Notes: generated by a model not told the origin, from the sequence alone. Counted from the stretch's first letter, positions 36,792-51,300 are shown. The stretch: 64,000 nucleotides of DNA from Stercorarius parasiticus (GCA_013396915.1 VWZL01002564.1:186001-250000); one strand, 5' to 3'. A program made the numbers and translations.

Positions 36792-39700
36792 GAAATCTCT
36801 AATGCATTTTCTGTAGAGGAAATTAAAGGCTGGGACCAGTCTGCGTGGAGGGATGGGTTTCTCCACAGGGGTGTGTGACTGGGGTCTTGCTGGGCACAGC
36901 AGAGGGGCCAGCATGGCCTGCCAGCCACACAGGAGGGATGCAGGAGGGTGAGGGCATGGGAGAGGGGTAGGTAAGTGAGGTTATGGTGAAGTATGACAAG
37001 TTCCAGATTTACAAGGTTTGGGAGGAAAATGTATAAAGACTCAGGTACTTGTGGTATAATAGCATGTGGGTGGGACGTTTCTCATACACCTGCGTTCACT
37101 ATCTCCCTGCCCTGTTGTCCTAGGGGAGTTAAAGCCTTGAATGTCCATAACCTCTATGAAACCAGCTCAGAAGGATTATAGTGAATATGAATTAGAGTTG
37201 CAAGGAGCACTTAGGAGATCTCAGACACTGATTTGGAATCTAGAAGGCAGACAAGGCATTTAAATCTGGCTGTGAGTCCTAGCTTAGACAAAATTATTCT
37301 CTCCAGGCTTAAGGATGGATGGATTGGGGTATTCACGATGGACAGGGGACCGTAAGAGTGGGATACGCGATTCAGTTTTAACAAGGTTGTACTGATTTAA
37401 TAAACAAATAAAGCCAACACCAAGTGTTTAATCTTTTTCTTAATCCAAACTTCAGTTGCTGTTTAGGTTTGCCTTAGAGCTGAAGTACTCAGACTAGCTA
37501 TCAACTCTTATTTGTGTCAGTAAAATAATATGTACTGTCAGAACTATTATACTTTTAATAAATTTGGCGGTTTTTTTATCCTTACATTTGTTACATTAGG
37601 TACTTTGCTTCCCAAATCAAATGACTAATATAAGCATTTAATTTGGTGTAGATTCCTTATTTTTAATATACTTGTATTAACACAATAAATCAGAAACAAA
37701 TCCTGTAACTAGAAAAAAGAAAGTACGTGTCAAAAACCTATAGGAGCTGTCTTCAATTTAAAGAGGAAAAAGAGAGAATGTAAGTTAGTAAAAATGATAC
37801 AAGAAATACATTTGAAGTGACCTTTGCTGAGGTTTTTTTTATGACCCAAGCATAAAGCTAGGAAGTTGTTAGGCAGGCTTCTCTTTGGGCAGAATTGAAG
37901 TATTATGAGTGTCATATTCTAGAAATTTCACCTAAGTCTCTGAACTTCCTGGGTTTTGATGTTTATTTTCAAGTAATTTTTTATTTTTTATTGAAAAGCG
38001 GTGTTGTATGTGTGTCATTAATGTGACCTACAATGTCATGTTTCCTTGTAATCTTGTGGTTACAAGTTTTTCACAAAGTGACACCATCTTCACCTAGACG
38101 TTTTTATACAACAGGCCATGAAGTAGGAATAAGATTGAAGAGGGCTACTCTCCCACAACTTGTTTTTAGCCTAAGTTAAGGACAAACACAGTGCAGAACC
38201 ACTAGCATGCACTTCTAGTCACTTTTATTTTCCACTGAAGAATAAGATAAACTTTTGCATTCTAAGGCATATGTACACTGTAACTAATATGTAGTTAGAT
38301 GTGGCAGTTCAAAGATTTCACTTGAAAGTGCCAGGCAAAGTTTGCTCATTTAATTAAAATTTTATTTCACCTTGAGCAAGTTGTTTGTCAAACCCTACAC
38401 TGGAGTACCCTTGGTTGTGGACCAAGATCTCTATCTTCTTGCACACTTCAGATAAATAGTGAAGTTAGCAATTACTGTGGAGTAATATTGGAATATTTTT
38501 AATTCTCAGGATTTTGTGTCCGTAGTATAACGCAGAAAAAGTCCTGAAATACATCAGTGGAAAGCTGAGTATCTAGGAGAGGTTCACACTAGATTTCTGC
38601 TTTCACAGGTAGTGATTAGTCAGCAGTATGAAAACTGACAACCCCTCAGCATCAATGTTGTTGGGAGTCCTTAGCCATTAAATGTAGGTGCAGTTTCTAC
38701 AGGTAGACTCTTCCATTCCTAGTATAACTTGCTGTCTGACTGTAGGTTCTGGTATCAACACAACTTTGCTGACATACCCTAGGTCCGCAGCTGGAGTATT
38801 TTGCCAGCATACTCATGTAAAACTGTCAGAGCACTCTTAGGATAGACATTAATTTAGACGCTGTTAGTCAGATATATGGTGTTTTGAATGAGTCTTGGGC
38901 AAATCATGATCAGCGCAGTGGTTGAGACAGTAGGTGCAAATTCTGTAATCATGGGATGATTAAGCAATGGTCCGTCTTTTCTCAGAAGAGAAGCAGCGGG
39001 ATTGGTACTTCTGCACCATTTGAAATTCTAAAGGGCTAAAAGAAAGCGTGTGGTTCTGATATCACACCCAATTCAGGGAAGTATGAATGAACACTTAACT
39101 GCCAATTAGCTTGAATATATGCATGGCATTTTCAGAATGTGCAAACATAAAAGCTTCAGATAATCTGACCTGTGGTACTCTTAATCTGAATAGTCCTGAA
39201 ATCTGCTGGCAGATATGATTACAGCTGCTAGTGTCTGGTTTGTTGCCTTTGCTTGTTTGACCTTCACCCTTCTAATTTCAGCAAGCAGCTGAGATCTGAC
39301 TTGGATTCTGCTTCTTGTACAGCTGTAGCCGCGTTCACATGATCCCTTGGATTTTAATGGATGACTTTGTCTAATAATAAGACACAGTCCTTTTAGTATT
39401 TACAGATTTTATTGAGTCCCTACCTGGACAAATTTATGTTGGAATTTATTTACTTTTGCTCCCATTATTTTTATTGGAATGTATTTACTCCAATCCGTTT
39501 GTTGCTTGTTTGTCTATTAATATATTTTAGACTACCACTGCAAGTATAATTTATAAGCAGACTGAAATAAAGGGTGCTGAGCAGTCTTATGGGGCTGTCT
39601 TGTGGGGTGCTTTTTTCTCTCTATCATGCCAGGAGAGGTTAGAGGAAAGTACCAAGAAGAATGTGGTATTTTTACTGGTAGGAGAAATAATGCAGCACAG

Positions 39701-42700
39701 AATTTTCAGAACAAAATGTCTTTCAGGTGAAACAGAAGAGAGTATGGAGTGATTACTCTTAAGCACAGAAAATCCCTTAATTCATGTTGATTAAATTAAG
39801 TTATGCGCATGTTTCCAGGAACAGCTTAATGGCTGTCCTCAGGTCTTTGTTAGTACAATAAGCATGGATAGTAATAATGATCAAGAACTAGTCATATCAA
39901 GACACAACAGCGTATCATGCACTGCAGAATAAGCCATATCTGTCAGTCAACTGGGCAGACATGTAAGAAATCCTATCTGGTGGGTTAGGAAAGCACTAAA
40001 GCACTTGTCTTCCTAATAATAGCTATGCTCTTGAAAGCTCCTGCTTTGCAGAACCAGGTGGTGGAGTGTGGTCCTTCACTATGAAGTTTTTTAGTCACAG
40101 TCAAATAGGTCAAGGGGTGGGGGGAAGCTTAATTACTTGTTTTCAACTCGAGCATTTAGCCAGTTTTTGGTATCTAGCAGGTTGCTTTCTGGCAAGTTGC
40201 TTCCTGCTTCCCCCCCTCTACCCCCCCCTTATGAAATCCTTTTTTTCCTGCAATATAATACCAATTCCTCTGAACTCAGTAAAAATCGAACCCTGGAAAA
40301 CAGTTTTTTGTCCTCAGTTTTGCAAAAAAAGCTTTCTCTCTTAGCTTTTTGACTTTGGTATTAGCCCTTATTTCTGGTCATCTTTCCTCTTTGTCTGTCT
40401 GTTGTTTCCCTCACGTGTGCAGTCACACAGCTCCTCCAGTTAAAATTATAGCCTCTATATTTGCCGCACTGGACCTTCAGAGATATACCTGAGGTTTCTA
40501 ATTAAGCTTTGCAGTGTAACATGTCTTTGATAACAGCATCTAATTGTTTGAACTACCTATTTTTATAAAAGAACTGATGCTTTTTACATCTGCTGTAAAT
40601 TGAGAAGAGTGGTTACACTCACCTGAGTCAAAGGTGGGTTTCTTCGCAATGTGTGTTGCCATAATGAAAGACCTCCAAAAGGCGTCCCATTCCAGAGGGT
40701 ATTTGCAGTGAAATTACTCTCATCTAAGAATAGACCAGGAAGCACGTTTTGTCCTGAAAACAGGGACTTATGTGCGTCTCCCATGATCTACATTGACAAA
40801 GCAAAATCCTTAAAAAGGTGGAGGAGGACTTGTGTATATGTATTATCTTATGAAGACAATCATCTGGACACAAAGATCTTCCTTAGAACAGAGGGGAGAC
40901 CCACAACTCACTGATTTTTCATGGAGTACCACCAGTTCTGAATAAAGGGAAGGACTAAATACTATGTGGATGATGTAGTCCTTTGAAACTGATCCCTATC
41001 CATAATCTGTCTAAATGTTATTTTGCTCTGGTTTTGGTAAGGAGGGCTTTTTCCTGTGCTGTCTGAAAATGTCTTTATTCTGAGTCATACTTGGAGACAG
41101 GGCAGTTATACTTGCCACTGGACTTTTGTGGGATCGAGGCATGTTGAGAAATGACAAGGATTGTCATTGTCAGTACATTTAAGCCATTGTGAAAAAGTGT
41201 ATACTTGCAAATACACTTGTAATTTGCAAAATACTGTGTTGACAGAACAATTGCACTTGTTTCCTTTGCTTGCAAGGGAAGTAAAATGATTTTATTGGCA
41301 CCTGCCTGTTGGTGATTTCATAGGACAATTTTTAGAAGCCTCCTTGATCCGTTGCTAGTTTTGAGCAGTCAGAAACTGAAGTCCCAGCAGCCTACTGCAT
41401 GTCATCTATCCACCTCCTTTCTAGCTGTTCGCTATTATGATGACTTGTCACCATTCACTCCATAATTACATTCTCAGGGTTATTTCCATCTCTACTCCTG
41501 ATGTGTCCAAAGCACGTACATTTACACCTATTCATTTCTGACAACCAAGTCTACTTTTCTCCAATAATATATTTAATATGAGCATTTATCATCTTTTCTG
41601 TCCAGGAGATATGCAAGAGTCTTTGCTTGCACCACATCTCAAAAGCTTCAATTTTCTTTCTGTCACTATCAATAATTTTTCAGAAGTCACATTCGTAAGT
41701 TGCTACCATCAAAAAATTAAGCATTTCCCCAGTCAAATCTTTCTATTTTTTGAGGTGGAATGTTTTTTTTTCAGGGTTTTATAAGGGAAGCCATGAATGG
41801 ATCAACTATTCTTCAAATTTTTCCAATTTCTGTTGGACAGGTTCTGATTGGATAGATTTGATGCCAGGTAACTGAATTTATGAAGAATTTCTGTAGCTAA
41901 ACCATTAAGCGTGAAGTTAGCTTATATTCTATTTTTATTAATTAAGTAAAGTTGTTTTATTTATGGCACACTCAAGAATAGCCTATATTTTTCATTAGCC
42001 TTTTACTGGCTCTCTAATACTTGCGGCACAGCAGAAGCAGTTGTGATGAAGAGCATTATGTTGTCAGCCTAAGGTCCCTTAAAATGAGTCTGTTTCAAAT
42101 TCAACTTTTCCATTCTGTAAAGTCCTTTATAGATTTTTTTTTCTCCAGCCAGCCTGCAAGGAAATCTGTAGTTACCTGCAGTTGTAATAGTAGTGTATGG
42201 CCCTTTATGTTTGCCTGGTGTTTTTTCAAATAAAAAGGCAGATTTCGGGAATTTCTGAGTGTATGGGACTGCTTAGAGGAAATACCACTGAGGAAATTGA
42301 GGAAGTTTGGTAATATATTTAGCCCATGGCAGCTAACTCTTCCCTCCAGCCAACTGGAGGGAAGAGAGTATGAGCAGAGTCTCTCCCTCTGCCCCGTAAG
42401 ATGAGAACTGTCCTACAATCTGTTAAAAAATGAGAATATGTGTGGTACTAACAAGTTCTGATTGAGAGGCTCCTTTGTGAAAAGTATCAATTGTATTTGT
42501 GATGCTGCTGTTCTTAATTCTTTCAGATACATTGTCTGCTGCTCGCAGTAAAGAAAAGAATTATATGAAACCTTACAAATGAATATGAACTTGGAATTTA
42601 CCATTATGGTCCAAGAAAGATGTTTGATGAATGGATGTGCAATCTCAGAGCTGTACTGTAATGATGGGGTCATTTCATGATGATGGATAGGTATGTGGTG

Positions 42701-45700
42701 TACTATTCAAAGGCTTAAAAAGGGGTTGCATTTGTCAAACTCAGGGAGGCATCAAAGTCTTTGGGTATGACTCTGTGAGCAATAGAATCATTGCAATTTG
42801 CCTTTGAACAAAGTCAGAAAATATATTGATCATATAGCTTTATGCTGCTAGGAAAGCAACTAATGATGATTCAATCGAAGTGTTCTGTGAATGGCTTGAG
42901 GGGATAATCATTAAAATGTTACACCACTATGCCATTTGGGAACTTGCATATGAAAGTTGGAATTTCAGACCCTTGTAAAGAACAATTTGTATTTGAATTT
43001 ACAAAATAAAATTACTTCTTTGGATTGTGCAGCTCTGGTCACTTCATCCTTACGATTCTACTTCAGTAAACGCACTGGATATTTGCGTCCATGCAGGTCC
43101 TCAGGCAGCAGAACAGAGGAGCACACTGACAACAGAGTGAGCAAGCTGCAGGGAATACTGAGTGTCAGTGGAAGATGATTCACCTAAATTCAGGATGTGT
43201 GGCAGCAGAGAAGGTAACTAAGGTTATTTGAGCCAGTACTCGAATGGGTATTTAACAAAGTGGACAAGGAATTGGTGTCTAAAGAGAGGACAGAATATCA
43301 GGTATTGAGTAGACAAAGCCAGAAGTAGGCTAGACAAGGCAAGAGCAAATACAGAAATTAGAAAAGTGTAGTCTTGACAAACACGAATACTTAGTAATAC
43401 AAAAGCTGTCAGATTTCTAACCAAAAACTCTCCATGATGGAGCGTAAAAAAGTCCATGATGGTAGAGTGATTGCTGAAGGTGGTGATATTAAATGCCAGC
43501 AGAGGGATTACTGCTTGTAAAGTAGACTGATATGTATCCACTTACAATTTCACCAACATCTAATACCACTATTTATATCCTATCTGAATTTGGCAAGGCA
43601 GCTCATGTGTACTCTGTGTAATATACTATAACTACACTGTATCAAGCATATAAACACTTGCTTTCTTAAGTATATGTCTGTACTGTTCTTTTTATCTTCC
43701 AGACACTGCATACTTATACCTAATCGTTTATGTTTTCAGGGAACCGCATACTAAAATTGTAAACTTCCTTCATCTGAGACCATTAAAAAAGCAGACAAAG
43801 ACTTACAGCCAGCATGTGAACATTTAAGTCACTACTTTAGATGTACTCCAGTTTTTGCTTATGGAATGCCATTGATCGATATTGCATCAATATTTTTTAA
43901 ACTTCCTTCAAGATCTGCTTGGCAGCCACCTCTAATCCAGTACATGGGGATGAAAACTCCAGTGAACCAGTTTTTTCATTCATTTTCAGTATCATTTAGC
44001 TTGACACTGCCTGGATGTGCTCTGTTAGGTTTGTATCCTTGCTTGAAAAACTGTAACAATATGTTCTCTCACAGCTTCGCTTCATATTAAAAAAGATATA
44101 AATGAAAAAATACCTTGACAAGTCTATCAGATTCTGAATATAATTAGAGAGAACAGAACAATGTTACTCCTAGGGGAGAAAAACTTTATCTAGCAACAGG
44201 TCCTTAAATCCCCTAAGGAAGCAGCTTATTATAGCAAGTAAGAAATAACACTAAAGGAAGTACACAGATTCTGACATGATCTATGAATAAAAAAAACCCA
44301 AGGGCTTTATAGTTCCCTGAATTTAAGCAAATTTGCAGTAATATTTAGTCTGTTTTACCAAACCTTTATTTTGGTGTTTGTGTTCCTTTCTAAAAGGTTT
44401 GCTCCTCGGCCTGTTGCCGGATAGGAGAAATGGGAACACAAGAAAAGGTATGAATGAACAGGAGAAATGGGAAGGGGCAAAGATGAACACATGTGGTAGA
44501 GAATCTGCAGCTGGCCAAGCATTAGGGAGTTTCATGTCAGCAAACAAAAAATGAAGAGATAGAAGGTGAAATAAATATCCCTGAGTGAATTGCAAGTATA
44601 TTTTAAATATCATGATTTGTCATCAGTAAGTACAATTTTGCCAAATTCAAGCTGAATTGGGGAAGCAAAATTCTGAGAACAATATGATTAAATCTTCTGT
44701 TACATATCTTAAAACTAGTTACACCTACAGTTCATATTTTCTTAATATAAAGGCTCCTTTTGAATTAGATTTCGGCTTTGCATATTTGGAAGCTACAAAA
44801 ATAAACTTTTCTGAAACTAGCTGAACAAACTTGCAGGAAGATTTTTTTAAAAACGGAGCATACTATTAAAACTAAAAAATGAGGTTGTGGATTTCTTTTG
44901 ACCCTGTTTACACATGAAGGGGAGTTCCAGGTCAACTGGAGAACTACATCAAAATATATTGGGAGTTTTTGTTTCTGCGTGCCTATGTCCTGCCTGCTGT
45001 TTTGATGCTGCTATGGTTAGTAAATGTCTTCTTGCTGAGCCCAGGGAAGAATATATATGTGACAGTGGCTGCAGTTGCACTCGGGAGTGACGCAACCTGC
45101 CACCCGCAAAGGGGTAAACCTGAGTGTTGACAGGTAAATGAAACAAGTTTAAATTATGGAAGTGCTTTTTGTTTTCTATTTTAATCCTAATAACAGGTTT
45201 AAACATAATCCACATAGGGATTTACTTGTATGTGCCTTTGATCACTGCTGAATTTGAAAAGTAGATGTATAACCAGCAACAATTCAGAGAGTTCCAAAAC
45301 ATTTGCCTTTAAGAGTCATCAGAGTCACAAATTGCATAATGTTGCTGAGGAAAATAATTACGAACATGCGTATGGATGAGGGGAAAATTGGCAATTTGTT
45401 CCTCTGCTGAATATTTAACCTTTTCACTTTCTACTCTTCAGCACTGTCTAGAATATACAGTTCATTTTTTGCATGTGGAAAACAGGCAAGTTCATAACAA
45501 ATACTGATGTAAAGATAAAATTCTTACTGGTTTTGAGGTACACATTGTTCTCTTCTAATCATCACCACTGCACAGAAGAAGAAATCATAGCTCAGAAATT
45601 GAAGAACTCCATAGAAAATATGAAGTACTCACATTTCAATGTTTTTTTTGAGTTAGCGTGTTCTTTCTTCCAGGTTTTGGGGAACGTAAACAGAGGAATA

Positions 45701-48343
45701 AAGTAATTGAAAGAGTTCAATGTTTGATCATCTATTTGAAGAAAGCTTAAACATGTTTTCATGCTGGTTGTATCAACTGTTTTGGTTTTGTTATTTTTTT
45801 AGTAAGTTGTCTATTACAGATGGGCCCAGATCCAAATTACACCACCTCTCCTCCATCCTGAATTGTGTGTGTGAGCTACATCTGGTTACAGATACCAATC
45901 TGAATATCATGAGCTAGGGCAGGGTGGAGTGGAGATTGTCTTAAGATCTGACTCCCTCGTTCTCTGGACCTGGAATTGGCATGAATTTGGCAGGTCTGAG
46001 CTACCTGATTTTTACCTAGTCCTCAAATAAATACATCAGAAACTGTAGACTGCCCTGTTACAAGGAGTGACTGTCATGTCATGTCTCTGAAACCCTAAAG
46101 TGGTCCTTAGCTGCCTGCGGCTTTATAAATTTGAGTTTCTTTTGTTGCTAGTGTTATTCACTGGGAAAGAATGTGGCCCCATTTACAGTGACAGAGGGTG
46201 TGAAACGGTAAGAAGTCGAAGTGATAGGTAGATTTTAAAGCGACAAAAAAAAAAAGAGGTCAGAATTTACAGGGAAGCAAAAGAAGGCCCCATTCCCTGT
46301 TCACCAGGGACCAAATAGCCACGGAGTCGATTTCCTATCTAAATAATTAGGTTCTATCATATGACAGTTACAAAGAATCACATACTGAACAAAGGATTTC
46401 CTTTTTTTTAAAAAAAAAGTAGCCTATACAGCTGTTTTTAAATGCATATCACTCCCTGCTCCCTTCCCCCATCTCCTTGGCTTCTTGTTTCAGCATAAGA
46501 CATGCATCATACAAGTTATTCAAGTTGAGAAACTAGTTAGTGAAATATAATTTATAAATGAGTGCTAGTGAGTTTAGATCACAACTTCCCTAATTTATTT
46601 TTATAAGCATCTGGAGTAATTTGCAGACATTCGCGACAGAGGTCAAGCACAAAGGTTGCTGTAGCTAGCCACTTTTTGTGTAACAAATGGTGAGTGAGCA
46701 AAATTGACACTAAGCAGGATACCTGCAAGATACTTACATATTGTAGAACTTTGAAGCCATTGACTTGTGGTATCAGAAAATTATGTAAAATACGCAGGTC
46801 TGGATAGGGTCTGTACTTGGAAATAAGGCCTCTATGAAACTCTCGGGGAAAGAAATAAAATAGATTTTTGTATTTTTTTAAATCTTCTATTAATTGAAGG
46901 TCAGTCACCCGTGAGGTAAATGGATTTGTAAATCACTTGTGATTGGCAAGCAATTAACTTCTGGTAAATGAATTGTACAGACAATGGAGTAGAGTCTGTC
47001 TTGACAGGTAAAAGCATTTGTTCATTCAAGTGACATTAATAGATGATTGAAACTTGCCTAAAATTCAGGCTCTTACTTAACATTAGATCTACTTAGAAAT
47101 TCCATTCTGCATCAAGGTCCAATGTTTTAACATTTAAAAATTTCTGAATTGGAGCAAACAATAGACAACCCAAAACTTCCAGTAGAATGGAAATACTGGG
47201 TTTTATTTAGAATCACTGAAAAGTTTTAATGATTTTTTTCCCCTGGTATTTTAGTAAGGTGAACTGGACTGATAACCTTTACATCACAAACCCCATAAAA
47301 TATGAACATATATAAACTAAAAGAAGCCAAAATTTTCGTTGAAATAATATTACATAGTCAAAAGAAAGAGTACCCAATAGCTTTTTTTACTTTTCTTTAT
47401 AATGTCAAATTGACTTTTTCAATAAATGGTTTGTTTTCAAGTGTTTAATTCTGCATCTCAGCATGACTTGGTCACATTAAGTAAACTTGGGCATTAATAT
47501 ATTTGAGGAAATGCATCTGTTTTGCTTTAAGGAAAACAGTTACTTCAGGCGATACAGAATACTTTAATGTGATAAAATCCTAATACGAGCAAGGTAGTTT
47601 GTAGTTTTTACATGCTATTGTGGTGAAGGTAAACAGATAGGAACATAAGATTATTTTAACGCTCTAATACTTATGATATTGTTCCAGCTGAAAGAGACAA
47701 AGTTCTTTCCCTTTCTGCCTCTGCTCCATTTTTTCCACAGTGAAGACAAAATCCAAGATAGGATGATTCAGATTCAGTAGCTATCACTTACGTTAGGGAC
47801 TTGACTCTGGGTAAAATATCCCAGAAGAAGCTCAGCTGCCCAAGAAAATAAAATCCTGGAGACCCACTGCAAATTCTTGAATAATGTTAGTTCTGTCTTA
47901 ACCTAGAAAATTGTAGCCCAGTTCAATACCCGTGCAATTTCTCCTGCAGCTGTGGCTGTCGAGCTCTTAACCACTGCTTGATGGCAGTTACCTTGCAGAT
48001 TGGAAACCTGGAGATTTTCTGTCCTGGGGCAGTTTTGTTCTTACAGCTTCGGCTTTACCAATGAATGGAGGCCATTAATGATACTGTTCCTTGGAAACGT
48101 TCTCTTTCTTGATAGCATACAACAATTGTTTTATAAAAACCAGTTAAGTAAACTTTCGCATCCTGGTCAAATTCCAGTTCAGATAACAGCACCCTGCTTA
48201 CAGAGTTCCTGCAGTTCCAACTGGGCAGTATGTTGATGTCCGTTAACCTACTCTGTGGTATTGCATGGTGCAGTTCAACAGCTGCTGCATTTTGTTTGAG
48301 AGGTGGTTTCAGCTAATTGATGTGTAAAGTGGGTCCCCCACAG

Positions 48344-48374
48344 TTGTTTGGGTTTTTTGTTGTTTTTTTTTTTC
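48344..48374. repeat. T/G-rich low-complexity tract
   Basis: GTTTGGGTTTTTTG followed by a long T run and CC, similar in composition to the tracts in the PDS5A intron. Confidence 0.65.
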
Positions 48375-51300
48375 CAAAACATTTTGGGGATGCTAAAAGT
48401 TACAGAAGTGTCAAACATTTTTTTTTTTTTCTGTTAAGCTCGGTCTAATTACTGCAGTGATATAAATGAAGCTGGATTTTTAAAAATAATATAGATTTGC
48501 AGTTTTACCGCTAGCCTTGTTCTTAGACCATGTCTTAAATACACTGACCTCTAAGATCTTTGATATTAAATTTGCTATAGGATAGGATCAATGCAGTTTT
48601 TAAAAACAAAGGCAGTGATATTCATCAGATAAGAACATGACAGTTACAATGAAAGTCAGTTTATTACTTTTTATCATGTGCCAAGGAGGCATATCAAGCA
48701 TCGTTTGTTTTTCCTTTCTGCAGTTTAAACAGATCAGGATGGATTTTTTATATCCATGAAATTTGACATTTCAGACTGATAAAAGCAGCATAGCAGAGAA
48801 CATCCAATACAGGAATCAGATTCAGCACAAATCAAAACTGAAGTGTGAGTTTATTCCAAATTCAGAAGGTCCTTGAAGCAGTGAGGCTTCTGTCAGCTAT
48901 ATAAGCATGACCTCATTCTGTGCCTGCAGAGAAGACAAAATTAAGTGTAATTCTTTACTTCTTGGATTACAGTATTTGTTGTCATCATGTCTCTGCATCT
49001 CCTTTCCAAAAACCCAGGCATCTTTATAGTTTCTACATTCTGGCGATCTTTTGTATATCAGGTATAACAAGCAAATTTATTATTTCTGTTATGCAGTATA
49101 TCTGGAGTATATGATTAAAGTACAAGTATGCTGCTTTAGAATGGCTTTAAACAATAATTTGAAAATTTACAACTATTAACCTTCAGCATAATCTTATATT
49201 TGACAGTTTACTGATGGGTAGGTGAAAGCATATACTGATTTGTTAAGTAACTTGTCAATTCATTACTCATAATGCTGGAATTGGTGTGACCTGCTCACCT
49301 AAAAATGTGATCCTATTGAAACCAGCAGAATTTTTACTATTGTCTTCAGTGGGCCAAAAATTGCCCCATGATCTAGTTTTTTTCCTGCTTCTAAATACTA
49401 TTTTTTCCCCATTTAAAATAATGCTGAAATAGAACCCCGTATAAAGGCAATTAAGGCATTATTTTAATATAGGCGTAGTAAAAATGTACTATTTGGAATG
49501 AAAAAATGTATATGTGAATTAACTAACATTACTGCAGTGGTACCAGCCTGACAGTTTCTACAGTTAACTACGGAATCCATAGCTACATGGAACAGAAGAT
49601 CAATATACTTCAAGTATAAGAAGCCAGATGTGGAGCTCCTTTATGGAGATAAACCACGACAATTCACTGTGCATTTGACTCAAATCCAGAGAGAGGTGGA
49701 AGAGAAGAGACAGTTTTGTGACTTATTCTGCAAACATCTATTTTTATAAAGCTTCTATCCTTCCCAACCCTCCTCTCTGCCTTTTTTTTTTTTTACTTAA
49801 GGAATTAAATTTCTACATCGAAAATCAAATTCTGGCTGAGAGAAGAGTTATCTTATGTAGGAACACAAACTCCAAGATCATGGACAAAGTAATGTTAACT
49901 GGAGACACGGGCATTCTAAGAAGCCAAGTTAAACATCTTAAATCAGCATTAAGGTAAATCCATTAGGAAAAAAAATAAAAGGGGGGAAAGCTAACACTTT
50001 TTATTTCCCCCAATGGTAAATGAAACCTAAAGTGGGCAACAGAATATGGAAGGCTCCTTGGGAAGAGGAAGGGTTATAGCATGGAATCAACTTTTATGAA
50101 AATGTTTTCTGCAGGAACTAGATGGGGGCTCTTTTCATCTCTCCTTTCTGAAGGATGGAAAACCCCATGATAATTCAGGGCTTTGATTGTATATATGAAT
50201 GGTCCAAATTAAAATTCTGAATAGTGACAAAAACTATACCTTAAATTCCTGGAAAGATAACTTATTTCAGATTTACTGCAGGCAGGCATGAATTTTTAAC
50301 GCACCCTAATCTCTCAGGCATTTTCCTACAGTATTTATTATTGTATATTCAACATGTTGCTGGAATTCTTTAAAACTGACAAAGTTAAACATGTCTTTCT
50401 TGCCACACTAGAATGTTTTTCAAACCAAAAGTTTAGCTGCAAATTGTTCTTGCAAATCAAAATCTAATAAAATCTTTTTTAACTATAGACCCACAAAGAC
50501 AATTTGAGCATAGAAGAAAGGAAATTTGCTGAGTGGGCTTAGGCTGTATATAATGAGAAACATTAAAAGGGACGGACATTTCCTTGTTTTCATAGCCCAG
50601 CTCTGGTAATAATACTATTTTAATGTGAGTTATAACATGAGCAAGAACATACTGAAGTATTTTTACTTTTGAGAAGGCAGCATTGTAGAAACTGAAATGG
50701 AAAATCTGTTGTTAAAGCATCCAGTGAAGACCAAACACTTGAGCCAAACAGCACAGATTACACGTTGTATGTTCAAGCCACTCCAAGTAAAAACAAGCCG
50801 CCTGTAGACATAAGGCGAGACAAAGGAATGAAAAAGACCCCCAAAACAATGGCATATAATTGATGATTATTATGTTATGTTTGAAAAAGTTGTGTGAAAA
50901 CTCAAAAAAAGGACACACACACTTAAAAGAACCTCTATTACAGTCATTATAATTATCTAGATACCAAAATCCCTCCTGTTTAAAGTGTTAACTGTGGTAT
51001 CGAGCAATCTGCCAGTACCCAAATTAGTCTGGCATTTTCATGGTGTCAAATACTGTAATACGTGCAACTGGCAAAGAACAACATAGCTTCATGCATCAAG
51101 TGCCAGCAGCAACACCCCACTAGCAATGCAGCTTAATGGAGGCTGTCAGGCTCGAGCATACTGAAAACCTCTCTCTTCCTCTTTTTTGGCAACCTTAAAA
51201 ATATAAAGACACAGTCATTAGAGTGGAATTTACATGACCTATTTTTCCAAACGTATGATTAACACATTAGCAGCATCACACCCTTAAAGAAAAATGATTT

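Noticed and set aside
43224..43541. 105-codon minus-strand frame with several hydrophobic stretches resembling a membrane protein
   Set aside because: The hydrophobicity follows from reading the complement of a purine-rich strand. There is no start context, splice structure or family resemblance.
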